A stretch of 64,000 bases of DNA from Viridothelium virens (taxonomy: Eukaryota; Ascomycota; Dothideomycetes; Trypetheliales; Trypetheliaceae), in NCBI GenBank assembly GCA_010094025.1, contig ML991776.1, forward strand, positions 620,001 to 684,000, given 5' to 3'. The notes below the pieces were generated by a model that did not search any database, was not told the DNA's origin, and saw nothing but the letters and a program-made list of their open reading frames with translations. Positions 55,126-64,000 of this stretch are shown here, in pieces; within the stretch, counting starts at the first letter, position 1; every line of letters starts with the position of its first letter. Made by a program: the position numbers and the translations under genes.

Positions 55126-56341
55126 ATGTTTATCATTTCTTCCATTCCCCTCGTGCTTCTCCTCTGTCAGCCATTGGTAGCCTTAGTAGCTCGAGCTCCC
55201 CTTCCCCCACAGTTTACCGTCATTCCCGTTGGACAGGAGACGTCGAACTTTGCCAACGTCCATCGGGATGGCGGTGGAGGAGGTAACATCAACGGCAAAA
55301 ATATCCTCCTGTTTTGCGATACTTTGACGCCCACTGGCTTTGTTGCCAACTCCGCTACCTACGTCAGTCTCTCCATATTTACCTGCGCGCGCATTAACTG
55401 ACGAGCGGTTCAAGTCCAACTCTGAAGCACCCGAAGATCAGATTGACTTTGGCGAGAATGACAATCCAACCCTTGCTATTCCATTCACTCCGACTGAAGA
55501 AGCATTCACGAATGCTGCTTTTCCGATCAACCAAACTCGCACAGTCCTATGGCCCGGAAGTTTGTCTTTTCCTCTCTTTAACGGAACCGTGCTAATCTAG
55601 ATGAAGGCTCAATCACCTACCTTGGTGGCTCGAAGGGAATGTTCTTCGCCAACGTTGCTCAGTACAACGTCGAAGGTACCGGGGCCGGCAACCAGTACAA
55701 CACCTTAGTCACTGTGACAGCCAACGAAGCTGCTCCCTCCTTCGTGCGAACTCTTGAGCAGGCTTTCTATGCCAATGGACCTCTGTGGGGCAGTTTTGGC
55801 AGCGTGTATTCTGAGCTTGAAGGTATCTTGCTTTTCGCCAATACCGACGCGGGTATGAAGGTTGCCAAGGTTCCCCCACTATTGTATGCAGACTTGAGTC
55901 AGGTACGCGACATCTGCTGAGCGGTTTATGAAGAGCTCGCGCTAACAGTAATGCTAGTACACCTACTGGACCGGCAGCGAATGGTCATCGATGGCTCCCA
56001 ACCTCAACGATACCGCTAGTGCCTTCATTCCCGGCCTCAATCCTACCTCCGGCGATATTTTCTGGTCCAATTACTACCGTACCTGGATATTCGTCTACAT
56101 GGCCTTGACCAATGTGTTCTATTATCGTTACTCTCTCAACGGTGGCATCAACAGTATCATCGGGCCCTGGAGTGACGAGTTTGAATTATACGACACATCG
56201 ATTCAAACTTGGACCAACGGGGAAACTTACGACTATGCGGGACATGCGTATTCAGGATATGATCCCACCGGCCGGTCAATCATGCTGAGCTGGAGTCATG
56301 GGTTGAATGACGAGTACATGGCCAGGGTGCAATTCAAATGA
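55126..56341 (+). CDS. Secreted DUF4185-like protein
   Basis: Four exons, 55126-55362, 55415-55559, 55601-55902 and 55958-56341, give 355 aa; introns are 52, 41 and 55 nt. Residues 1-22 are a signal peptide (MFIISSIPLVLLLCQPLVAL). The mature part starts with PLPPQFTVIPVGQETSNFANVHRDGGGGG, the family's opening, then NGKNILLFCDTLTP. The beta-rich core has FWSNYYRTWIFVYMALTNVFYYRYS and ends in DYAGHAYSGYDPTGRSIMLSWSHG. The fold is likely a five-bladed beta-propeller related to glycosidase-type propellers, and a carbohydrate role is plausible, but no reaction is established. The 41-nt second intron is at the lower limit for fungi; the join WPGNEGSITYLGG supports it. The exon 2 acceptor could also lie 9 nt upstream. 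Confidence 0.75.
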
Positions 56342-57413
56342 GGCTCCGGGTGTGCTGAATGCAAATGTTTACGCTAGCGAGGAGTTGCCGGTACAGATTC
56401 ACGGGAGACGCCTTGATTAATTCAAGCCATGGCGAAATCCCGTTCACAATATACCTTAATTCATAGAGGCTCGAATTGCCGGCGAATTTCAGCCGGCTTT
56501 AGATTAGATACTTAATCCTACCGATTCACGGGCACAGAGTTGTTATCGCGAGATTTCATCCAAAGAGCCGACTGTCGTTCCCGGAGTAGGAACTTCCTCT
56601 TGCTTACTAGACAGCTTCAAGCTTCCCAGCTAAAGCGACTCGTCACACAGTTCAAAACATTTTTTTGTTTGAAGACAGGGTCCTCCTGCGCCTGGTGGTT
56701 AGCGCTTGTTCGGAGTCCTCACCTGCATTTCGGGGTATTTCCCGAGCCCTATCTCTTCAGATTAACCCACCAATAAATCAGGTCACATGAAAGTGAAAAA
56801 GGCCCGTACGGTTCCCTGCTCTGCAGTATAACAGACATCCTCTATACATAAGGGTCTTCCCTAGCCTCAGCCTACTTATGCAGGAGATTCTCGTGCTGTA
56901 CGGGAGCTGTATGGACTTCTCGTCAGATGCGCTGATTCGAGACCTTTTCTTCATGTGTTCGGGAGGAAAGTGCGCCTGAGCTGCCTGTTTCTCCGAAGTA
57001 CCACTTCTCGCGCATGACGAGAGCATAACGTGCTTGGCCTTTGAAGGTTGGCGATATCCAGATAATGAGACTACCGCACCTACTTAAGCTATTCAATGCT
57101 GGAGTCGGTTGGCCTCAAGTCACCTCGTGTACCTTTCTAGACACCTTGAAGAACACCCTCGAAATGGTGAGAATATCACTAAAGGAACAGACGTACAGAG
57201 CTTCACAGGTGGCATACGAGCATAGGTAGGAAGAAGAATATCTCACCCCGAATGCAGTTCATATTTTTCTGGACCGGTCTCTAGTAATACACATCCCCAT
57301 CAGCATTAAATAGGCTGCTATTGTCTTGCTCATCATCTTGCATCGTCATATGCAGCTCGCAATTCTCGCTCTCGCAACCAGGTGCGCCCATCTCTACACC
57401 ATCACCTCCGCGC
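56342..57413. other. Intergenic region between convergent genes, 1.1 kb
   Basis: 3' flanks of the DUF4185-like and Scd6 genes. A short inverted element AATTGCCGGCGAATT lies at 56474-56488. No gene recognised. Confidence 0.4.
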
Positions 57414-59532
57414 CTACAAACCCGTCCCCATAACCGTCCCGTTTTGAGCCCCAACTCCACCCCGGCCACGATAAGCGCCGCCACCACCGCGATAACCTCG
57501 TCCTCCCCTGAACCCACCCCTCCCGCGTCCCCGTCCCCTAAAGCCACCCCGATAGGCTCCACCATCCACACTGCCCTGTCCAAATGTCTCGAAATTCTTC
57601 TTGCGCTCCTCACTTCGCATCTCGCGCCCATTCACCACTTTCGACTCATCCCGATCCTTCAGATCGCTGCTGATATCATCGAAGAAGCTCGACGCCCTGT
57701 TGTACATCGCCGTCGTCGCCGCTCCCGGAATCACCACATCCTCCTTGTCCTTCTTCTCCGCTCCCTCCAGCCCTGCCTCTTTCACCACCGTGCCATTCGT
57801 CCCGGCCGCCGCTCCATTCTCCTCAGCGGAAGGAGGCGCCCCGCCCAACGGACTCCCACTCGCAATCGCCTCCTTGACCAAATCCTGCTTGTTGAACTTC
57901 TTGTTCGCGCTCTCGAAATCGAAGTCGTCGCTGGGCACTTCGATCCTCCTCGCCACGCCGGCATCGTGTCCACCACGTCCGCGTCCTCGTCCCCGACCGC
58001 GGGGGGCGCCAAAGCCGGCACGACCTTGGCGCGCGTGTGCATCAGTGCGCATCTCGCTGACTTTCTGCGCGAGGTGCTGCATGGCGTCGTCGTCGGTGGT
58101 GGGTTTTGGCGCAGTGGGCTTGCCGCTTGGAGCTGTGGTGCTGGTGCCAGCGGCGCCGGATTGATTGGATGCTGCTGTGAGCTTGGCCATGGCAGCGGCG
58201 ACGGCAGCGGTGGCGGTTTCGGTAGAGGGTTGGCCCACGGGTTGGGTAGAGGGAGTAGGGGCATTAGGTTTAGAACCGATATTCGACGCGGATAGAGGAA
58301 CGACAGGGATAATGCCGCCTTTGCCTCGGGGCCCAGCAGGTGCAGTCTTAGTTGCGGCTGGTTGAGCGGTAGAGGTAGAGGTGGAAGGAGGCGCGAGGGC
58401 AGAGGCAGCATCAGGTTTCGACTCGACAGGAGGTGGTGGTCCTTGTTGGGACGGTGGGCCCGTGGCTTTATTCGCGGACTGAGCATCTGGAGCTGGGGAA
58501 GGTTGAGGTTTTGCTGGTGACTGGGTATTCTGGCGTTGATCTTTCTGGCCGATGGTGCCAATTGGCGTTGGCTGCTGTATCCGTTGATCTTGTTGATGCT
58601 GTCCCGGTGGACCTATCGGCATGTTAGGAGGACTCTGAAGCGCAAATGGCCCTTGATTCGGAAATCCCTGGCCAGGTACACCCCAGCCCGGAGGACCACC
58701 AAAACCTCCAGGAGGGCCATTGAAGCCAGGGTAGCTTGGAATACCGCCAGGAGCTCCAGGAAAGCCATGCGGACCTCCTGGTGGACCAAAGCGCGGGTTC
58801 TGTGGGAAAGGAGGGTAACCTCCAGGAGGAAACTGCTGTTGTTGAGGAAAGGTTTGTTGCTGGGGCTGACGGAACTGCTGATTCTGTTGGTTCTGCGAGA
58901 CTCGCTGTGCCTGTGGCCGCGAACCAGCCTGCATAACATGATATGTTAGCAGACTATGTTGGAGTGCGAGGCTGAGTGAATTCCAGGGATTAAAAATAAA
59001 GTAGTCAGAAGGAAGGCAACGGAAATGTCAACATGGATTTGCGCATTCAGAAGGACTGAAGTGGTTTACATCCGTAGTAATTCATCACGCAAGCGAGCTC
59101 AAGACTGAGAACATAATTGCTTACCCCGAGTATAGCGGGATCATTGGGTACTTGTGGAGGAGGTTTGTTCTCTTTGGCCGCTTCTTCAATTCTAAGATCC
59201 TTCACATCGCTACCTCGAAAGACGATGTATTCGTAGACATTGTCTGATGCGGGAATTTCTTCTTCTGGGTTCTGCTTGCGACCTTCCGTGCCGTAAGACT
59301 TCACGTTCTCGAGCGCGACGGAGGAGTTTTCGGAGTTGATTTCGTGAAGTACACCCACATATCTAGAAACGGGTCAGCAATCATCCCCTTCTGGAAAAAG
59401 GGCAGGTATCTAACCGGATGTCGCTTTTGGAAATGAGAGATATCCGTGATCTGGAACAAACGCGTTAGTAGGTGCGCCGGGCGCGGTATATCAGGGATGC
59501 CTAATTGGAACTGACCCGATAAACTCGGACAT
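57414..59532 (-). CDS. Scd6/Lsm14 mRNP protein (Sum2/Trailer hitch family)
   Basis: Cytoplasmic P-body component that represses translation and promotes decapping. Four exons on the minus strand: 59532-59516, 59450-59415, 59362-59125 and 58928-57414, giving 601 aa. The first two exons are tiny (17 and 36 nt). Residues 1-85 are the LSm14 domain: MSEFIGSRISLISKSDIRYV, then VLHEINSENSSVALENVKSYGTEGR and YEYIVFRGSDVKDLRI. A Gln/Pro/Gly-rich stretch follows. The FDF motif is DDFDFESANKKFNKQDL near 430 and the later FFDDISSDL and KNFETFG boxes lie near 500-540. The end is an RGG region (RGGFRGRGRGRGGFRGG). The intron before exon 4 is 196 nt, long for this genome. Divergent from the PEX39-like gene. 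Confidence 0.93.
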
Positions 59533-59857
59533 GACGAAAGGTCGATGCACTGCTCAAAAGGAGCAGTTGAAAGAATGTGAATTGGATTGGTAAGAGAAAG
59601 GCGCAGGGATGTGGAAGGATACTGCAATGTGGAGAATGGAGAGGTTGGCGATCGTGTGAGTGCAGGTGTAGGTGGTAGAACGGAAGAGGAAAAGGGAAGG
59701 AGATGGAGCTGCGGCGAGGATACGATAATTGTGTGCACCGCACCGCCACAGGAAAGCCACCTTAGGTACCCACCTACCCACCTACCCCAGACATGAACCC
59801 ATCCTTCACATGCCTTAGTTCCAACCACAGTGCTTTACTCTGTCCTTCCTCACAGCC
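59533..59857. promoter_or_regulatory. Compact shared upstream region of Scd6 and PEX39-like genes
   Basis: Only 325 bp separate the divergent start codons (59532 minus, 59858 plus). The interval holds a run of ACCCACCT-type units at about 59767-59787 just before the PEX39-like leader. No defined factor site can be named. Confidence 0.5.
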
Positions 59858-60392
59858 ATGGCCGAGGCATCAGACCAATCTCCAGCTGCTCTTATCACTT
59901 ATGAGCAGTTAGAAAATTACTCCTGGGATTCTGACGAAGATTTTCAAAGTGGTCTAGACGCAATTCTTGGAGCCAACCCCTCTTCGGAGCAAGCAGCCGA
60001 GCTCACATTAAGAGCTCGCTGCTTCTACTATGCTAGGTCCGTCCTTGTATTGGAGCATCGTTGAGCATCTGACTGAGCGTTGACATAGAAAATTCAATCG
60101 TGATATAGACTTTGATGGATACAAGGCCTGGCGCCAACAAAACCTCGATCTTGCCAACGGAACAAACGAGTCAGAGATACCTTCTACACAAAATGCACAG
60201 GCACCAACTGTGTCAACTGGTCAAGAACAAAGTGCTCCGTATCCAGCCTCGTTCGCGCAGGTAGTTGAGCTCATCAGCTCAGGACAACCAATTCCAGGTA
60301 TCAAAGAGATCCCGGATACAGTCTTGACCGGACAAGAGACCGAAAGTTCAACTGCTAAACGGAAGAAACCGTGGGAAAGGGACCCGGACTAA
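59858..60392 (+). CDS. PEX39-like KPWE-motif peroxisomal import cofactor
   Basis: Two exons, 59858-60036 and 60089-60392, 52-nt intron, 160 aa. Residues 13-60 form an acidic helical segment (YEQLENYSWDSDEDFQSGL, then QAAELTLRARCFYYAR) and the intron join restores RKFNRDIDFDGYKAWRQ. After a disordered linker, residues 117-141 hold PYPASFAQVVELISSGQPIPGI with KEIPDTVLTG, and the terminus is KRKKPWERDPD. A FAQVVELI-GQPIPGI-IPD block followed by KPWE is the mark of the KPWE domain proteins related to yeast Yjr012c and human C6ORF226, recently described as PEX39, which helps Pex7 import PTS2 proteins. The domain also occurs in PEX14-like proteins, but no membrane segment or PEX14 N-terminal domain is present here. 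Confidence 0.8.
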
Positions 60393-61961
60393 ACAAATCT
60401 TCATAACGCTATCGCACAAAGTGGCGAATGATTTTTCAAAAAAAGAGAGGCTGGATCTCTGTAAAAATGAACAAGTTAATCCCCAGCTACAATACCAAGA
60501 GCACAGTCAGCGTTGCTCTTGGACGTTTGCATACGTAGGCAGAACCGTAGTGTGCGAATGTATAGCCTAGAACATTCACTTGCGCCGTATGGTCTTGGAA
60601 ATAGTAGCCAATCGCCTCTATCACATCTCTTCTTGAGATTTCTGCACCTCGTCTTCAATATCAAATGAACCGGTGAAATATCTCTCCTAGTTCTGTTGTC
60701 CAAGCGCCGGTGTCTCAAGGGGTCTATTCATTCGTAGTATCTATATTTATATGTATGTCTTTGGATGCAAGAGGTGGACGAAAGAAGGGACAGTAAAGCA
60801 GCTTGTTCCCGTCACGCTGGTGGACATACCTCTGGGGAGAACGCCTTCCTTCCATCTAGAAAACGTAGAGACAGATCGAGTCCCAGGCAACTGCTACCCT
60901 CTGCAGCATTTGGAACCCGAATCATTCAATTGTTTCACCGAAGTGCGTGTTGGTGGTTGCTCGCGAATGAAGCTCCACAGTGTAACAAGTCTTTCTATCA
61001 GAAACAAAGCCGAGCTTTTATTCTTTACAGAGATACTCTTCTACTGCAAGGAAACCCTCATATCAACAATACGAAACGTCTCATCTACACAAAGTATATC
61101 TGAAGCAGTGAGAAGGCACCTGATATCTTCATGCCTTGTCGAATCTTTTTCAGATCCGATGATGACGCACTCTGACTTCCATCAGGTTTCTGAGATATCG
61201 ACCTTGTGGAAGTGATGCGCGCATAAATGATTACCAACATGATATCTACGTCGTTCGCAGCCCTTGCAGAGCATCAGGTCTAGGGCTTGCAGATCTCTCC
61301 AGTATCACTGCGTCTGAAAACTCGCACGAGTATCGTTAGCAAGGGTATCTGCTCTAACATACACAGCTCCAATAGAAGCAATTATCCAACGCGAAATGGA
61401 GTATAACTTGACATTTGAAATCAAATTGCGTTCAAATAACTTTCGAAACAAGTCACGCCCAACAGTCCACACAATCGTACCGCTTTGAACGCCGAAAAAC
61501 CCCGGTCTAAAGACCGATCGAGACTTTGAGATCCGTCGGAACCTGCAATATTAGACAGAAGAAGTCCCAGTACCTCATAACGAGCATAAATTTCCAACTT
61601 CGATCATCAGCGCCCGGATGCAGGACCAACTGCCGACATCCGTATCCTAATATTTACTTCCCATTACTCGTGTACCCAACAACGCCACCTTTGTAGGTAA
61701 GCTTCTCCCTTTCGTTCGACTTTGATTTGTCTTGCAAAAGTCCCGTTCAATCAACCATCATCCCTTTTATCTCTCCAAGCATACACTTAGCTGTTCTGGA
61801 GACAGCCTTATCCTGTTGTCCGCAGAGTGCCACGAATGAGCAGGATAATGCCGGCCTGGTGTAAGACTCGTACGGAAGCACCATTTCAAGCGGTTCCTTT
61901 CTACCACTGTCTGATGTCCGTCGAAGTCCCTGGTTTTCCGCTCGTATCCGTATTCTCCCTC
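60393..61961. other. Intergenic region, 1.6 kb
   Basis: 3' flanks of the PEX39-like gene and the ARS-binding-like gene. Frames at 60751-61215 and 61827-62132 have no domain. Nothing recognised. Confidence 0.4.
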
Positions 61962-64000
61962 TTACAGAACCAGGCCCAGGATCTTATCCTTCAATTCCTC
62001 CATCTCCACATCTCGTCTATCAGTCTTTCGCTTCAGATCCTCGAACCGGCGCTTCCACATAACCGCATTTTGCATCGGATCCTTGAGACTGGGGAACCCT
62101 GTCATATACATCAGCACATCGTCAAACCGTAAACCAGATAAGCGCAAAATCCACATACCTGATCCATACCCGGTGCCGGCAAACGTCACACCGGGCCCTA
62201 TCGCTGCCGCAAGCGGTCCCTCCGTCAGATCACTCGCCGACCCCAGACCCGGACCCGCACTTGCCCCTCCCGGCGCCTTCCCAAACCCACCGCCCGCAAT
62301 CATCAAGCCCTTCACCGAAAACTCCGCCGCCAACCCACCCATCAGTAGGCTCCACGAGATGTCGAATGACTCCACGACGCCGAGCGTCGTCGGATCATCG
62401 TCATCGAGCGGAACCTCGTAGCCATCCTCGCCCATCTTCGACCGGCGCACCACGATCTTCTTCTGGCCGCCCGCCGGAGCAACACCGCGATCCACGACTC
62501 CGAGTTGCGCGCCCAGACCCAGCCAGAGCGCGGCGGCGAGCTTGTGCGCCTCCTCGGCGCTGGAGTCGGCGGCGTCGGAGTCGGGCGGGGTGGAGGGTCG
62601 GCCTTGGGAGTGGAGGTTGATGAGGAGCGCTTCGGCGAGGGATTTGGCTTCGGTGCCTTTGAGGCGGGTGCGGCCGACGATGTCGGCGCGGAGGAGGTCG
62701 GTGGCGAGGGCGCGCTTGAGTTCTTCCGAGGTGAAGCTGGTGAGTTTGGGACCGCGCTGTTTGGGCGAGCTGGGTTCGGGTGCGATGGATGTCGTTGTGC
62801 GCCGTTGGGGAGGCGCTTGGTCGAAAGCCGCGACACCCTGGGAGAAGGGCACTTTGGCCTGGAAATGGAGTTGAGTGGGGGATGATGAGCTGAAAGGTCG
62901 AATAGAGCTAGTACTTACCCCATTGTGGCTCTCTGATTGTCTTTGACTCGCGCTCACATTTTGTCTGTCATGGTTGCTACGTTCGTCTTGCGCACCAGGC
63001 CCAGTTGCAAGTCGTTCGGGATCACCATTGACGAGTAAGGTCGGAGGTTGAGGGCCACTAATCTGCTGGACAGGGCCACCTGTATGGCGCGGCACCTGTA
63101 ACGAAAGCTTCGCTCTACCGCTGGGACCCGCACTCGCAGGGGTGCCACTACCTCCTGCGCTGGTGATTTGTTCACTTGCCTGCCGTTGCTGCTCAGAGAA
63201 AGGATCATGTTCAGTCTCTATCGCGCTCGCCGGAGGTGGATTCATTGCACCGACCTCAGGCCGCTCTGCGAGTGGTGTTTCGGATGTTCTTAGGTCAATG
63301 GTTGGTGCCTCATCCCGCTGAGGATTGGCCGGAAACGTGACGAATGGACCATCACGGACAGAGCGATTACTTGGCGGCCGCCCGCGCAATTTGCCGCTGG
63401 GCGTATGGGTAGAAGATGACCAGGCAGAAGAGACAGCAGGGCCGTGTCGCCGCCTTTTGCGTGGCTTGTCGGCGGTGGGCGTAACAGCAGATTGTGGCTC
63501 GTCAAGGGCAGAATCAGGGGGAAGACCGGTTGTGGGAGTGACGGCCGACATGGGTTGAGCAGAGAGTGGATGCGCGGACTGAGGACCATCATTAGCATTT
63601 TGATTGTGAAATCGCCATCGCAAATGCTGTGGAGTTGAGGCCGTAATCGCCGAGTGCGGCGTCAGCAGTTTGGTATTAGGATTTTGGCTAGCAGGATGCG
63701 GTGTTACAGCAGAACCGGGCCATTGGTCTTGGGTAATGGTGTATCGATCACCATCGTCCGGATGAGCGCTGACAGGGTAAGCTGAGGGAGGAAAAGCAGA
63801 CATGGGTTGCGCTGAAAAAGGGTGCGGAGAGAAGCCAGCCTCGGTGTTGGGACGTCGAGCGATCGCAGGAGTCATGGTCCGCTCATTCTCATCTTCCTGC
63901 TCGTCCAGTTTCCGACGGCCGCGCTTTGGTCGATAGGATGGGTCAATTGCCCGAATGGCGAGATCCTCTTCCAATATCACTCCATCGCGACCATTTTCAG
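61962..64000 (-). CDS. C-terminal part of a probable ARS-binding protein 2, start outside window
   Basis: The minus-strand frame runs open to the window edge at 64000, so the N terminus is missing; the last 678 residues are visible. It begins LAIRAIDPSYRPKRGRRKLDE, an AT-hook-like basic patch. A long Ser/Pro/Ala-rich region follows with repeated HP-SAQPMSA units. An ordered C-terminal half starts near LTSFTSEELKRALATDLLRAD and continues RTRLKGTEAKSLAEALLIN and AHKLAAALWLGLGAQLGV. It ends in a charged coiled coil, WKRRFEDLKRKTDRRDVEMEELK. The architecture recalls fungal proteins annotated as ARS-binding protein 2. The DNA-binding domain that would prove it lies upstream of the window. A generic nuclear coiled-coil protein is the alternative. 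Confidence 0.55.
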   Translation of the reverse strand, partial: ENGRDGVILEEDLAIRAIDPSYRPKRGRRKLDEQEDENERTMTPAIARRPNTEAGFSPHPFSAQPMSAFPPSAYPVSAHPDDGDRYTITQDQWPGSAVTPHPASQNPNTKLLTPHSAITASTPQHLRWRFHNQNANDGPQSAHPLSAQPMSAVTPTTGLPPDSALDEPQSAVTPTADKPRKRRRHGPAVSSAWSSSTHTPSGKLRGRPPSNRSVRDGPFVTFPANPQRDEAPTIDLRTSETPLAERPEVGAMNPPPASAIETEHDPFSEQQRQASEQITSAGGSGTPASAGPSGRAKLSLQVPRHTGGPVQQISGPQPPTLLVNGDPERLATGPGAQDERSNHDRQNVSASQRQSESHNGVSTSSIRPFSSSSPTQLHFQAKVPFSQGVAAFDQAPPQRRTTTSIAPEPSSPKQRGPKLTSFTSEELKRALATDLLRADIVGRTRLKGTEAKSLAEALLINLHSQGRPSTPPDSDAADSSAEEAHKLAAALWLGLGAQLGVVDRGVAPAGGQKKIVVRRSKMGEDGYEVPLDDDDPTTLGVVESFDISWSLLMGGLAAEFSVKGLMIAGGGFGKAPGGASAGPGLGSASDLTEGPLAAAIGPGVTFAGTGYGSGMWILRLSGLRFDDVLMYMTGFPSLKDPMQNAVMWKRRFEDLKRKTDRRDVEMEELKDKILGLVL

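Noticed and set aside
57321-58295. 324-codon plus-strand frame opposite the Scd6 gene
   Set aside because: Pro/Arg/Ser-rich shadow created by the RGG and Pro-rich codons of Scd6 on the minus strand.

Overview
The window is nuclear DNA from a filamentous ascomycete (Pezizomycotina). The evidence is intron-containing genes with mostly 41-100 nt GT-AG introns and short intergenic gaps. The gene content also fits: a cutinase, a Sey1/atlastin-type GTPase, Byr4, an XRCC4/Lif1-type repair protein, a fungal-type transcription regulator without a visible zinc cluster, a secreted DUF4185-like protein and two fungal MFS subfamilies. I cannot fix the class. No transposon, virus-like element, rRNA, convincing tRNA or CRISPR array was seen.

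Layout. 1-6.5 kb: 3' part of an alpha/beta hydrolase, then an eight-repeat PUF protein. 7.8-11.3 kb: a DUF1772-like membrane protein, an EthD-like protein and a cutinase with a fourth exon coding for a GPI-anchor signal. 12.5-18 kb: SEY1 and a DHA1-type MFS transporter. 19.6-22.7 kb: a class I methyltransferase pieced together from three exons, and an unassigned gene with a Gly/Met/Thr repeat tail. 23-28.2 kb: housekeeping block with a Spc97/GCP2 gamma-tubulin complex protein, proteasome alpha-5 and QCR10. 29.3-31.2 kb: a cytochrome P450. 32-40 kb: a large nuclear protein resembling Ebp1/AFF, an XRCC4-like protein and Byr4. 41-57 kb is looser and more accessory: transcription regulator, small Pro-rich secreted protein, ACS-family MFS transporter, F-box-like protein, dienelactone hydrolase, a secreted protein of unknown function and a DUF4185-like protein. 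57.4-64 kb: Scd6/Lsm14, a PEX39-like KPWE protein and the C-terminal part of a probable ARS-binding protein.

The genes do not form one pathway. Housekeeping genes sit in compact pairs that share promoters (Spc97/alpha-5, XRCC4/Byr4, Scd6/PEX39-like). Secreted, transport and oxidative genes lie between them with larger gaps. The P450, methyltransferase and transporters are too far apart and too interrupted by housekeeping genes to be called a biosynthetic cluster. All exon models were made by eye from reading frame, splice sites and family knowledge. Every junction listed was checked for frame arithmetic, but none is supported by RNA data.
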